64,000 nt of DNA from NCBI GenBank assembly GCA_025024175.1, contig QCXZ01000138.1:434002-498001 (forward strand), given 5' to 3'. Positions 48,686 to 60,330 of the stretch are shown here, piece by piece. The translations under genes were made by a program, and so were the position numbers. Origin of the DNA: Rhyzopertha dominica. Its lineage: Eukaryota; Arthropoda; Insecta; Coleoptera; Bostrichidae. Under the pieces are notes generated by a model. The model saw only the letters and a list, made by a program, of their open reading frames with translations, did not search any database and was not told the origin of the DNA. Within the stretch, counting starts at the first letter, position 1. The number at the start of each line of letters is the position of its first letter.

Positions 48686-51600
48686 TCAGTCTTCATTTCT
48701 AAAACTGTCAACTTTTCGTAAACGTATACTCTTTAATGTGCCTGCCATTTTCCTTCTATGCTCCACTTTTTCCGGATCTGTTTTGTTTATACGTTCAAAC
48801 TTATTGCTACTGTCTTCACTAGATTTTTCAGGAGTCAATCCTTCCAAGCTAACAGATTCTGACTGAGGTTCTGTATTATCAGATTTTATTGAAGGGAAAT
48901 GGTTTTGCACGATCCCATTAGGCCTCCACGACGGTGACTGTAAGAAATTCTGAAGATTCTTCTTGGCTTCATCAATCTTAATCCTATCTTCATCCACCAA
49001 TTCATTACTCTGCACATGTTCTTTGCTCTGTACCAAATTACCATTTTCAGTTGGTGTTTTTTTACTAGTAACCGGATATAAGGAAGGTTGAGAGAAGCCT
49101 TTTTTGAATATGTTATTTAATTTTGCTTTAAAGTCCACATGCTCGGGAGAACCAAAAGCAAGATTGTTTTCTTTCGGTTCTATGTAGTCTGCAGGAGGTG
49201 TTTTTGGCCTAACAGGTTTAAGAACTGCATATTCCTTATCAGTGATTGTAACTCTTGGAATTGTGGGAGTTACATCAAAGGAGTCAAAAAGATTTAATAA
49301 AGGCAAGGGAGGGGGAATTGGTGAAGAATTTTCATACACTTGATCAATGGAAGTGTCTTTATTTTCTTCGGAAGCAGGAAATATTTTTGCTGATTCATCA
49401 CTAGATAGTGAAGGTAACACTTCTTTAGCAGTTACATTTATGGATAAAACTGGATTAGATTTGGAAATTAATACATGATTACTGTCTTCTTTAGTTCTGG
49501 TGTCCGGCAAATCAGTTATATTTGATTCAACTTTAGGAACTATGGTTTCATTTCGTTCATCTTGATCTGCTACACTCTTTTCTATAATGCCAGTTACCTC
49601 AATTTTTGGAACTGGTAGGTTTTTCTCCTGTACAAGTTCATTGGCATTATTCTCTGTATCTTCTGCACTTGCAACAATTTCTAATACTACAGCTGGCACA
49701 TTTTCTATTAGTTTATTATCAACACTTGCATCATTCGACTTTTCAAAAGAAATTTGTTTGTGATAGCTGATTTCATCTTCTCTATGAACCAAAGCAACCA
49801 CATTTTCTTCATGCACAGAACAATGAGACATAGTACCAACAGAAATTTTTCTATTTTTATCTTCTTCATCGGAAAGCACATCATCTAAGGCAGCTAAAGC
49901 AAGACACAGATCCATAGACAAAGCATTTTTCACAGAATCACCCTGGACAATGGGAGGGGGAGGAGCGTGATTCTTTTTGCTTAATTCGGGAGAATCGCTA
50001 ACATCTACACTGATTTTGTTGTCTTCATTTTTGTCTTTGGATTCACTGGTGAAGCTGTGGTTGACATGGCCGTTGGACACAATGTTACCATTAGTGTGCT
50101 TTTTAAGGCTAGAGTTTCGTGCGGTTTTGGGATAAAGCCATACAGATAAGAAGTAAATAGGCAGGCCTAAGAGGAAAGTGCATCCATGCAGGTTATACTA
50201 CAGCATGCAAATTAGCAGCATCACTTACCAAGGGCCATCCAAACACCGAAACGTATCCAGGTGTTCGTGTCCAACATGAGCATAAGGTATATATTGAACA
50301 AGATGCTTAAAGCGGGTATCAAAGGTACCAATGGAACCTGCAAATGATACACATAAGGTGTATTAATAAATAAGTGGTGCAGAATTCACCTGTGATGTGA
50401 TAGAGAAAGTGACTTCTGTAATCTGCCGAACTGAGCTTAACTACTTATAGTACACCATAAAATTTTATGACATTCGCTTGCCATTCAACTTTAGCAATGA
50501 AGTGGTATAAAAATGATTGTTTGCTGCTATTTATGCTCACTTTAACTGCTAAGACGGGCGTAAAATACCAGGGCCGATATTAGGTAGAAATNAGAAATTA
50601 GGATGGCAATGCCATCTGTCAGCATTACACTGACATGATGACAAAGCCACCTAGCTGCCTTAACGGGAACTACTTCCTAAAGGAAGTGACCTGTAGCCTG
50701 ACAAATTGGCATGCAACTGCATACTTCATACCATTGCTTTGGTATATAAGCAAAACCAGTTCTATGCCGTGTTGTCTACACTAGACCTAAACTGCACTGA
50801 TGAGCTGTAATGACAGCGAAATAGTACTATCTGCAGTTGGTTGAGGTGTAGACAGCACAGCATAGACATGCATTTTATTAGGTAGAAATGATTATTCAAA
50901 TTAAGAGCTGACTCTTCACAATAATTGAATACAGTGTTCGTGAAGTTGTAAGTCTTTAAAATTAAATCAAGGATAGAAAACGTTTTATTTCTTAAACAGA
51001 CACAAATAAATTGAAGAAGGCAAAAACAATAAAATAAACACAATGAAAGATCAAAGATTGCACATATACAATAAAATAAAGTCAACAATTATCAAATGAC
51101 CATTACTTTATATATTGACTTTATACCTTCATCATCACTAGGATTAATTATGATAATTTAGTCTTCCTGGAGATTATTTATTTTTTTTACATGCTATACA
51201 ACAATATATAAAATTTATTGTGAGTGATGATGTTTGATTACAATTCTTACATTCTTAAAATTTCTAAAAGGGCCTTCTTTGTTTACCCGGATATTTAAAT
51301 AAATGTGAATAAAAAAACATCGATATCTTACAGATTTGCAACTGCTAGACCTAGAGATTTCTAGGCCGGTTCTGTAGTAAATCATTTCTAGTACATGGCT
51401 TTATTACCTCCAACCGAGTTCATGTTATAAAAAAACTATAAGATTTTATGGCGTACAGATTAAAGATTGCAACTATACATCAACTTGCTAGCAGATTCTA
51501 TAATGGTTTATGCAAGAATGAAAGCAAGCCAAGTACATGTGTGGCAATGCTGCCAACACTAAACCAACTGTATAGTACTGTTCTGACATTCATTATGTCT

Positions 51601-54600
51601 TCATGGTAATAAATAGAGAGATATATACGCACGACCGTATGGTAACTGTATGCAACCACGGCCAAGATTCGTAGTCAGTGTTGAAGAGAGAGGTCTAGTA
51701 AGAGATGCAATATAGTAGTAAAAGCGCTCACCAGTGGCATGCATAACCATACATTCAGTGTGGTTTTTTGAAATAACAAAAATGTGACAGTATTGTGTGG
51801 TGCCGAACTGTAACAGTAATTCTTCCGATAGAGCTTTATATGCAAAAAAAATTTTAAATCGACGAAATGCTCCACATGTAAGGATCATCTTTATCGAACA
51901 AATGTTTCTGATACAGCTGGTCCTTCATCTAGACTTACTATTTTAAAATCCAGAAAAATATTCACAGTGTTGTTTTTGACAATGTAGTGGATGAATTGTT
52001 TTCAGACACATATTCTATTTCGGTTTCTAGTAAAGAACACGAAGCTGAAAGACTTTCAGAATATTGTTTATTGTTATATTATAATCAGAATTAAATAGTA
52101 CTATAAGCACAATTACAGAGATACTGATAAATCAAGTGCAAGAAAGAAGAAAGAAATTTAACTTACAGTTTTTTTTTAATTTTGGGATCTCCTTGTATGT
52201 GTATTTTTAATAAATGTTAACTGCAGAAGCACCACATATAAATCTCAACTACCCAAAGCTACATGTTTTTGGGGTGAGTAGGGTATAGGGCCCCCTTTTC
52301 TAAAATTGTGGGGTAACTACTCTTTTTGCAAACATTTATTTTTTGCCTTTTAGTATGTGATTAGTAGTATAATTGCGAGTATTATTAGTCCCTATAAATT
52401 TTCAGTGCAGCAAACTGTTTACAAGAAAAAAAAGCGGTCATTTAAAAAAAACGGTTTTTCCCAAATATCTCAGAAAATACTTAATATATTCACATATGAA
52501 AATACCATCCGATAGGAAATAAAATTTCTCACAAAAAGTGTTTAAAAATGTTTCCAAAATTTTTTTTAAACTTTGCTATTATATAGAAAATTAAATTTCT
52601 GATGGAAAAGTACTCTTGCAATTGTTTTGTTTAGTTAATAGTTTTCGAGATATTTAGAAAAAACCAATTTTACAAATTTATGGATTTTTGCTAATATCAC
52701 GAGAACCGTTTGTCGTAGATAAAAATGTCTAGAGATAAAAAATACTCAAAATCTCATATTGATGGTATAATATAAGAAATAAAAGCGTAAATTTTATTTT
52801 GACAANTTGATCTGGAAGTATTGATTCAATTTGCAACGGGTTTTCATTATCTGACGCAAATCTGTTCTAAAATTGTTGCACAAGTAACAACAGAATCTTA
52901 TCATTTCTTATCATTTTAAAACATTCTTAAAATTTAACACTGAACACTGGGCTTCCTTACATACAGTATGACAACTTCATTTATTTGGATCCAAGACATT
53001 AACGTACTGCAGTAAAATAACCAATATCTATGCCACACTATTACAGCATATTATAGTCTGAATATAGACCTATAGAAGATTTAAAAAAATATATATTGAA
53101 CCTTACCTTAAAAGATATAACTGTTTTATTGGTAGGCTGTGAGGCAATGGCCATTAGTACTAGAATTAACAGTCCACCAACAACAGAAGCTAAAATTATA
53201 GCCCACAGATATCCATGACTGATGGGTGTCACCAAATACAGTGCACAAAGTCCTATAAGCAAGCACAAAATACCTAAAAGAAAATTATTCAATTTCTAAG
53301 AAATATATGTATATTTTTTTCAATTTGTACTTACAGTACATGAAAATTTCCATTATAACCACCCTTTCCGAGACCTTCGTAGGTTCTGGTAACTTTTTAA
53401 AATTGAAAAAATGGGTAATAGTGGTCACAAATAAATTGGCATTGTCATCTAGTGGTTCCATTTCACTATCCTCTGTCGAATATAATTCCTCCCGGTCATT
53501 ATTATAATTCACATTTTCAGAATACCTGAAAGTATTTATTTGAAGAAAATTTTCACTGTGCCAAATTAAATGATGACAAACAAAAGCAAAACTTACACCT
53601 CATTTTCTGAATCGCTGGGAGACAGTTGTGGTAAAAGTCTCCTTTCTNCTTCTTTAGAGTATCNGCACGTAAATTAAAAATGCAAAACACAAACTAACAC
53701 ACAGACATTTATTTAATTAAGGTAATTNTATGCTCACCGAAGAAGCAACACGCAAGCAGCAACAATTGTGTATGCCAATAAAGTACCAATCGACATCATG
53801 TTTACCAACTGTTTGAGATCAAATATTGCAGCCATTAATCCTAAAAATTCAAAGTTTTTCTTTTGGAACAACCTGATAGATTTGAAGTTACCTGTCAAGA
53901 GTCCTGCGAGGATAGTTCCAATAACTGGAGTTTGGTACCTCGCATTCACGATACCCAAAGATCGGAACACAAGACCGTCTGAAGCCATGGCATAGATTAT
54001 CCGTGGTAAAGGAAACATAGCACCAAATAAACTGCAAATTATAAAAATATGGCTTGACTATATACAGTGTAACCCATTTGTTTTTGGGTCACCCTGAAAT
54101 AAATTTATTAAGTGTGCGATCTAGCTAGGGTTTTTTTAAATTGTAGGGCTTAACAAACTGCATATTTTGAGCAGAAATGACCTTGCTCATACAAAATCCA
54201 AGGCCTACTTTGTCAGTTTCTAAAAGCAAACTTTGAATAAACTATATTAGCAATTTTTTTTAGAAAAAATCTGTACCTGTACCAAGTTTTACTAGAAAAT
54301 ATCAAGTAATAACGTAAGTAAACACCACAGAAACAATCTAGCGGCGTCAAATCAGGAGACCTCGGTGGCCACTCAGCGAAAGGACTGTTTCGCCCTATTT
54401 TCAAAATGATCATTTAGCCACTTCTCTTATTAAACGAGCATTATGAATAGGACTACCATCTAGTTGAAATTTCAAATTAAGGTGGTACCTTAAGGGTAAA
54501 TCTTTTAATGCGTTCGAAAACTCATTCTCAAGAAAAATAAAATTTCAATTGCATTCAAATTACCCTTGAAGAAAAAAAGACCAATTGTTCTGTGGTTTAA

Positions 54601-56355
54601 TATTCCACACCAAACATAATTTTTTGTGAATACTTTTTCTTTGCATTTATGATGAATTCTGGTTTGCGGACCAATGACGGCAATTTTGGCTCGAAACTAC
54701 CCCATTTATAGTAAAGGTGGCGTCATCGTTAAATATAATTTAATATATAAAGTTCCGGTTGTTTAAATATTCTCCCTGAAGCAGTAGGCCTCGGATTTTG
54801 TATAAGCAAGGTCATTTTTGCTGAAAATATGCAGTTTATCAAGCCTTACAATTTAAAAAAAAACAAATCACACAATTAATAAACTTTTTTTCAGTGAGAC
54901 CCAAAAACAAATGTGTCACACTGTATATAAATGTTGATGATGATGTCTTAGCTGATATTTAATAGAAATACTATTAAACCATTTTTTTTCTAAGATTTTA
55001 TTGTTTGTTTAATCTTACAGGAAATGATAAAACTTGATAAGCTATATCTATATTTTTTTATGTGAACACGTCTTACAATAAATACAGAGACCTACATTGT
55101 CAATTTCCCAATGAGCGTTAGAGCTCATTGAAAAACCCCGGAAAAAAACAGTACCACTTGTTTAAAAAAGATGTGTTCATGTCAAACCTATGAGTGTATC
55201 AAAGATACAACCATCAGGGCTATTTATTAATTTTTAACTTTTCTCTCTGTACTCCAACATCTCAAAAATAAAGAAAAAATGTAAATCTGCAGTAGATATT
55301 ATATTTTTACATACCCCGAAAATACAAGTAACTTTCATATTCACTTGTCAAATTTAATGTTGCTAGCCTGACTAGTACCAAAAGTAATAAAATAGTATAT
55401 TAAATCATTAGCTTCGTAAGGTGCCATTTTGTCACATGCATCCAATATTTACAAAACTTGCCTTAAGAAACAGGTTTTTTATAGATTTCTTTTACTATTT
55501 TGCGTTTTAGGGAATTGAAGGAATTTTAAACTGCTATGCTGAAGTTGGCTAAGTGTCAATTTTAACAAGACCCATGACAATGTTATGAGATGTGTAATTT
55601 GTTTCATGTTCTTTAGTGATACCAACAATGGAAACTAAAAAAAATCAGTTTCATAATGGCTCCATTAAAAAAGCAAAATATAAAAAAATACAGCATTTTA
55701 TCAACATGAAGATAAATTTTTTTGTTCTATACCTATGCCTTATGCATATGAAATACACAAGTATTAATTAGCAAAAAACGAAATTTCCAGTAAAGTTATG
55801 TTTTTGTAAATACAACTTAAAACAATGTGAAAAATATAAAAAACAGAAGCAACAAAATTATTATATTTTCCATTAATTCATACTAAAGGAAACATTCAAA
55901 CATAAAATCTATCTAAATAGATGATTAAAACTAGTTATCTTTTACTTGTGAAAACATTTCAACAGAAAAACCTATAAAATCAATACATGAGTTTCTAGGG
56001 AATACTAAATTTTAGTATTTCCAATCAACAGTATCTAATCTAATCATGATTCATAAATCTGGACCATGTAAATCCTTTTACAGCTTTACTACTTATTTAT
56101 CTTACCTAGCAAACAATCCAAATAAACCTCCGATTGCCACAATCCATTTGGCCCATTCCCATCCAATTTCTGCAAAGGCATGCGGTATAGGAGCATCCCT
56201 ATCCTAAAATTAAAAGATGATAATAAGAAATATAACAATGCACTCAATTAATATGCTGTCATGATCACTATATATCAAGCGAACTAAAGTAGATACTTCT
56301 GAAAATTATTAGTGTATATGTATTTTTAAAATGATGAAGTCATTAATAGTAATTT

Positions 56356-56426
<71 letters not shown>

Positions 56427-58624
56427 AGAGAGTAAATTTTAATCAGAACCTTAAATAACAGACAATTGTTACACACCTGCAAATAGTAAGGAACCATCAA
56501 TGTAATAACAGTTGAAGTCCCAAAATATGATAAAAATATAATAAACAGAGAAAGTATAATAGACATTGGGATAGCTTTCTGTGGGTTCCTGACTTCTTCG
56601 CCAGTCGTTGCAATACAATCAAATCCAACAAACCCATAGAAACAGGTTGCAGCACCTTTTATCATGCCCTCAATGCCAAATGGGAAAAAACCTCCATTTC
56701 CACCATTCTCAGTTGAGTTATCAGGTGCTGGCAAGTTCCAATTGTTCAAATCGGCTAAAATATTAAATGTAAGGGATGGCATATCGAGCGGTTTTTGCTA
56801 TGCTTACCCTTTATGGAGCCACCAATGATAACAAATAAGACAACACCAATGTTCAGTATGGTAAAGATGTTGTTCACTACACTGCTTTCTTTCATTCCAA
56901 AAGCCAGACCGACTAAAATAAAAGTTGCCAAATCATGTTATATTTTGGTAAGTCATGGGTAAAAATGTCATAAAAATAAACATAATACAGAATTAACAGA
57001 ATAGAAGGAATAATTGTCAAAGAGTAGAATGAGTGGTAAACTGCTTCTTAGACAGTGCTAAAACTTAAACGTTATACAACATACCTGATAGAAGGAAGGA
57101 GAGACCAAAGGAGAAAAAGTCAAAATATGGAGACATAAAACTGATGTTTATAGGGGCTATTTCCATGAAAGTGTTCTTTAAAGTATTGTTCGTCAGTGTA
57201 TCCAAATATAATGTTAATCCTCTAGCTACACTTGCTGAACCTAAAAAATACAAAACTTCAATAATTGTGCTTAAATTAGTAATTTATAGTAAACTATACT
57301 TTAATTCTTCAAATTCTTCAAAATTATCCAGAACACATAAATTTTTGTACCTACACACTTTTGTACAGTATGTCTAATATGGCCATGAAAAAATACTTCT
57401 CTATTGTATTCTCCCTGTTGTATTAGATTACTAAAATGGGCAATTAAAAATAATATTTGACAAGCGGTTTCATACTTGTGGCGTTTGATAATATATGTTA
57501 AATTAGTGAATACAAGCACACATTTTAACCAAATGCCAGACATTACTCAGGATGTCTCAGCTACTTGGAAAAGGTATAATATCAGGAAACTTGTAATAAA
57601 CAAATGTATGAGACGTAATTTTTGTTGTTGTTGTTTGAAATAGTTTTGATAACTTAATCTTTTACAGCACATTAAAAATGAACAAATGCATTTACTTGAT
57701 TTGACACAATCAGCAACACAGGCTTACATTAGTTACATAAAAAAAAAATCTGATATAAATTATTTCTGTTTCTGCATGTACGTATTCAAGACTGATGTTT
57801 TCACTTTAAACATTTTAAAGCACGGTAACAATAATATGAAATGTAAAAGCACATTAGGAAGACAGAGTGAGAGCATGTAGCTAAAAGATTTGTCTTTTGA
57901 CTTTTAAATTTTTTTTTTCAATCTGTTTGGAGAAAAGGTTATTAACATGAAATTAAACTTTCTCTGCAGATTGATAGAATGCATTTTCATAGCTTTCTTA
58001 GACGTCTCAGCACTTACCAATGACGTATTCCAAAATCAAATTCCAGCCAATCACAAAGGCTACTAATTCACCCACACAAACATAACTGTAAATGTATGCA
58101 GATCCTGCCCGAGGTACTCTAGCGCCAAATTCAGCATAACACAGACCTACAACCGAACAAATAAATGTGATTAATACAACTGCAAAAATTCAATATCAAA
58201 TATTAACAAATTTATATTACACTTTTTATGACAAATTATGACAACAATTAAATACACTTTCGTGAATGTCAAACAGAACATCAACACAACAAATGTATTG
58301 TTACGTATGATATCAGCCTAATCATCTTATACATGTACCTATACTGTTATTTGTGTGATTTCGCAAAGCTCTAAAACACCTTCGTAATTTCTCACCTGCA
58401 AATACAGATGCAATTGCAGCAATCAAAAATGATAAAACAACAGAAGGTCCAGCAGTATCTTTAGCTATATGTCCGGCTAAGACGTATACACCAACTCCCA
58501 AGGTACTCCCAACTCCAAGGGCAGTAAGATCAAATGTATTTAATACTCTAGCTAGCTGACTCTCTGAAACTGCTACAGAATCAAGAACCTTTTTCCTGGT
58601 AATCACTTTCCAAAATGTATTCAT
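48686..58624 (-). CDS. CAT-C: cationic amino acid transporter with very long C-terminal tail, 1083 aa
   Basis: Coding exons in transcript order: 58624-58396, 58146-58018, 57240-57085, 56912-56808, 56754-56477, 56203-56106, 54031-53892, 53840-53738, 53662-53597, 53525-53335, 53273-53107, 50337-50229, 50166-48686. They total 3252 nt, giving 1083 aa and TGA. Landmarks: [53 protein letters not shown] and [10 protein letters not shown]. By family it is a basic amino acid permease of the plasma membrane. The transporter core ends near residue 605. The last exon then adds about 480 hydrophilic, mostly acidic residues with two proline-rich patches (APPPPIV near 657; [10 protein letters not shown] near 872), a [18 protein letters not shown] motif near 930 and a basic end ([15 protein letters not shown]). 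This tail has no counterpart in CAT-A or CAT-B. A pyrimidine tract plus CAG just upstream of the start suggests a spliced 5' UTR. The ambiguous bases at 53648 and 53664 lie in the small exon and its acceptor. Confidence 0.92.
50595..50735. repeat. Dispersed repeat, copy 2 (CAT-C intron 12)
   Basis: Same sequence family as 28022-28145, in the same genomic orientation but antisense to its host gene here. Confidence 0.65.
50736..53106. other. CAT-C intron 12, right part
   Basis: AT-rich intron. 51601-51888 holds a 95-codon minus-strand frame of no known family, and 52140-52810 has the look of decayed repeat sequence. Neither could be assigned, and neither joins the CAT-C exons in phase. Confidence 0.35.
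53597..53662 (-). other. Symmetric 66-nt optional exon of CAT-C
   Basis: It is flanked by a CNG acceptor (N at 53664, presumably A) and a GTAAGT donor. It enters and leaves in the same phase, so the exon before it (ending CG) can join either this exon or 53525 without a frameshift. Both choices give RYS at the junction. It encodes 22 hydrophilic residues ([19 protein letters not shown]) in the cytoplasmic loop. CAT-A and CAT-B have no such exon. Confidence 0.6.
54061..54928 (-). mobile_element. Mariner-like element relic with ~145 bp terminal inverted repeats (CAT-C intron 6)
   Basis: The ends TATACAGTGTAACCCA and CACACTGTATA are inverse, and the repeats extend inward through TTTGTTTTTGGGTC, AACTGCATATTTT and ATGACCTTGCT. 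Between them the minus strand shows, in order, [18 protein letters not shown] (first catalytic Asp), [10 protein letters not shown] and [15 protein letters not shown]. Many stops and frameshifts show it is a dead copy. It is the most nearly full-length copy of the family in the window. Confidence 0.8.
54929..56105. other. CAT-C intron 6, right part
   Basis: AT-rich intron with no further recognised element or coding exon. Confidence 0.4.
56359..56432. repeat. (GA)n microsatellite in CAT-C intron 5
   Basis: About 74 bp of GA dinucleotides with one imperfection near the end. In the CAT-C transcript it is a (CU)n tract starting about 45 nt after the exon 5 donor. Confidence 0.95.
57241..58017. 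other. CAT-C intron 2
   Basis: 0.78 kb AT-rich intron; nothing recognised. Confidence 0.4.
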
Positions 58625-60330
58625 TTTTATAACAAAATTGGGGCAGCTGTAATGAAAGTTAACTATTATAAAACCATGTTAGAAAGACTGCACTATGAAT
58701 TGTAATATAATAATGAAATCTAGTGTACCTGACAAATAACTGTGCTTCAGATAAGATAATAAAAGCAATTGTATAATGCCGCAGAATACCTAATCACTCG
58801 AACTGTGAGTATTGCATGTATTTTGCTCATTTGCGGAAGTTATTAAATCATAATTAATTGCAAAAGAATAACGAAATTATCTAACTATAAACAACACGAG
58901 CAGTATTACTTACTATATTTGTAAATGGGTCAAATTCCGCAAAGAGAAAAACGTGAATCAAAGATAAACTCGGGTCTTTGTTTCCAGTAATTATCACATT
59001 ATGCACACAATCACGCTTGATGTACGTAATAATATTTTAAAATAATCTCTTGTAGTTGTAGTAACACAACAGAACTTCATTATCACAACAAATACAATGC
59101 GGGCGGTAATGTAAAATTTGTACGTCCCACAGAATCCTTATCATTTATGAGTAACAATAAAATTTACGCTCTTTTCTGAGCTTCCTCCTGTCAGCTGATA
59201 AATGTCACTATATTGTGTACTGTCGGTTTTGCACATTAGAACTACTTAAAATTTGAATTTGAAACTAAGAACTACTTCCTGTTTATACGGGGGGTGTACA
59301 TAGTGCTTTCATGCCTAAGACCACCGGTGTTGCAACAATGCGTCTACTTCTTAAATAAAAAAGGTATAATTTACTTTCATTATAAAAATTTAACATTAAT
59401 AATTACTAGCATAATTTACCATTGCAAAGTACATACCTATAGTCAGATAAAATGAAAGATTTATATAGGTATTACATTAATTACTTATTGTATCTTTTTA
59501 TACAAAGTCGTCGCAAGGATGGTTTTATACATTTAATGCATGATTGATAACCTTAATATCCTAAAATATCTGTAGGTAATAAAAAATTGATCTACATTTG
59601 AGTAGGTAAGTACATTTACATGTGCTCAAAAGTGACCCTTTCACCTCGCACCACTTTTATTGCTACTGTGGTGTCATTTTTACATTTTGTAGGTGGCTGG
59701 GTTGTGAATTATATGCAGTGCGATAAAATAAATCCTGAACGGTCGTAGGTATTTACCAAATAAGAGTACGAAGTTGTTGCAGTTAAAAATGCTGACTAGA
59801 TGATAAAGTTTATTTGCTGTTACATACAAGGTAATATTCTAAATTGCTGTAATCATGCTGTTAAGATAATACATCGGTAAAACAACCTGTCATTTTTTAG
59901 GATAGATTCTAGCGTCAATTGTTTTTTACTAGCTTTTTTGAATTTTATTTTATTTTAAACTAAAAATTAGTAGAGCTTAGTGTAAGTAGGCATTATGTCT
60001 TGTGCCACAGTATCTGGTAGGTCCAATCGCATGATTATCTAATCCTTTCACGCAATCTGATTGGCTTTCAAAAGTCTCCTGTCACAGTGAATCACGTTAC
60101 AAGCACGTTCGTAGCATATCGAATGATACTAAATGTACAAGTACAAGGCGAAAAGTAAAAGCTGTGCGTAAATGGTCGCCAGTCCCCACCAAAAACCGAA
60201 CAATTATTGTAAAATGATTTAATTTGCATTCGATTTCCGTCGGTAATGTTGATGGTGTTAGCAGTTGCTGTGTCATTATAAACGTGTAAAAAGTATGTGC
60301 AGTTAGCAATTCTCGCATTATTTAGTGAAT
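58625..60330. promoter_or_regulatory. Head-to-head intergenic region between CAT-C and the ABCD3-like gene
   Basis: 1.7 kb between the two start codons. CCAAT motifs occur as CCAAT near 60024 and ATTGG near 60060, about 270-310 bp before the ABCD3-like ATG, in a less AT-rich stretch. They are candidate NF-Y sites for that gene. CAT-C probably has an untranslated exon here, because a CAG acceptor lies about 25 nt before its ATG. No TATA box stands out. Confidence 0.4.

Noticed and set aside
51601..51888. 95-codon minus-strand frame in CAT-C intron 12
   Set aside because: I considered it as an extra exon or a transposon gene. It neither joins CAT-C in phase nor shows a motif I can name.
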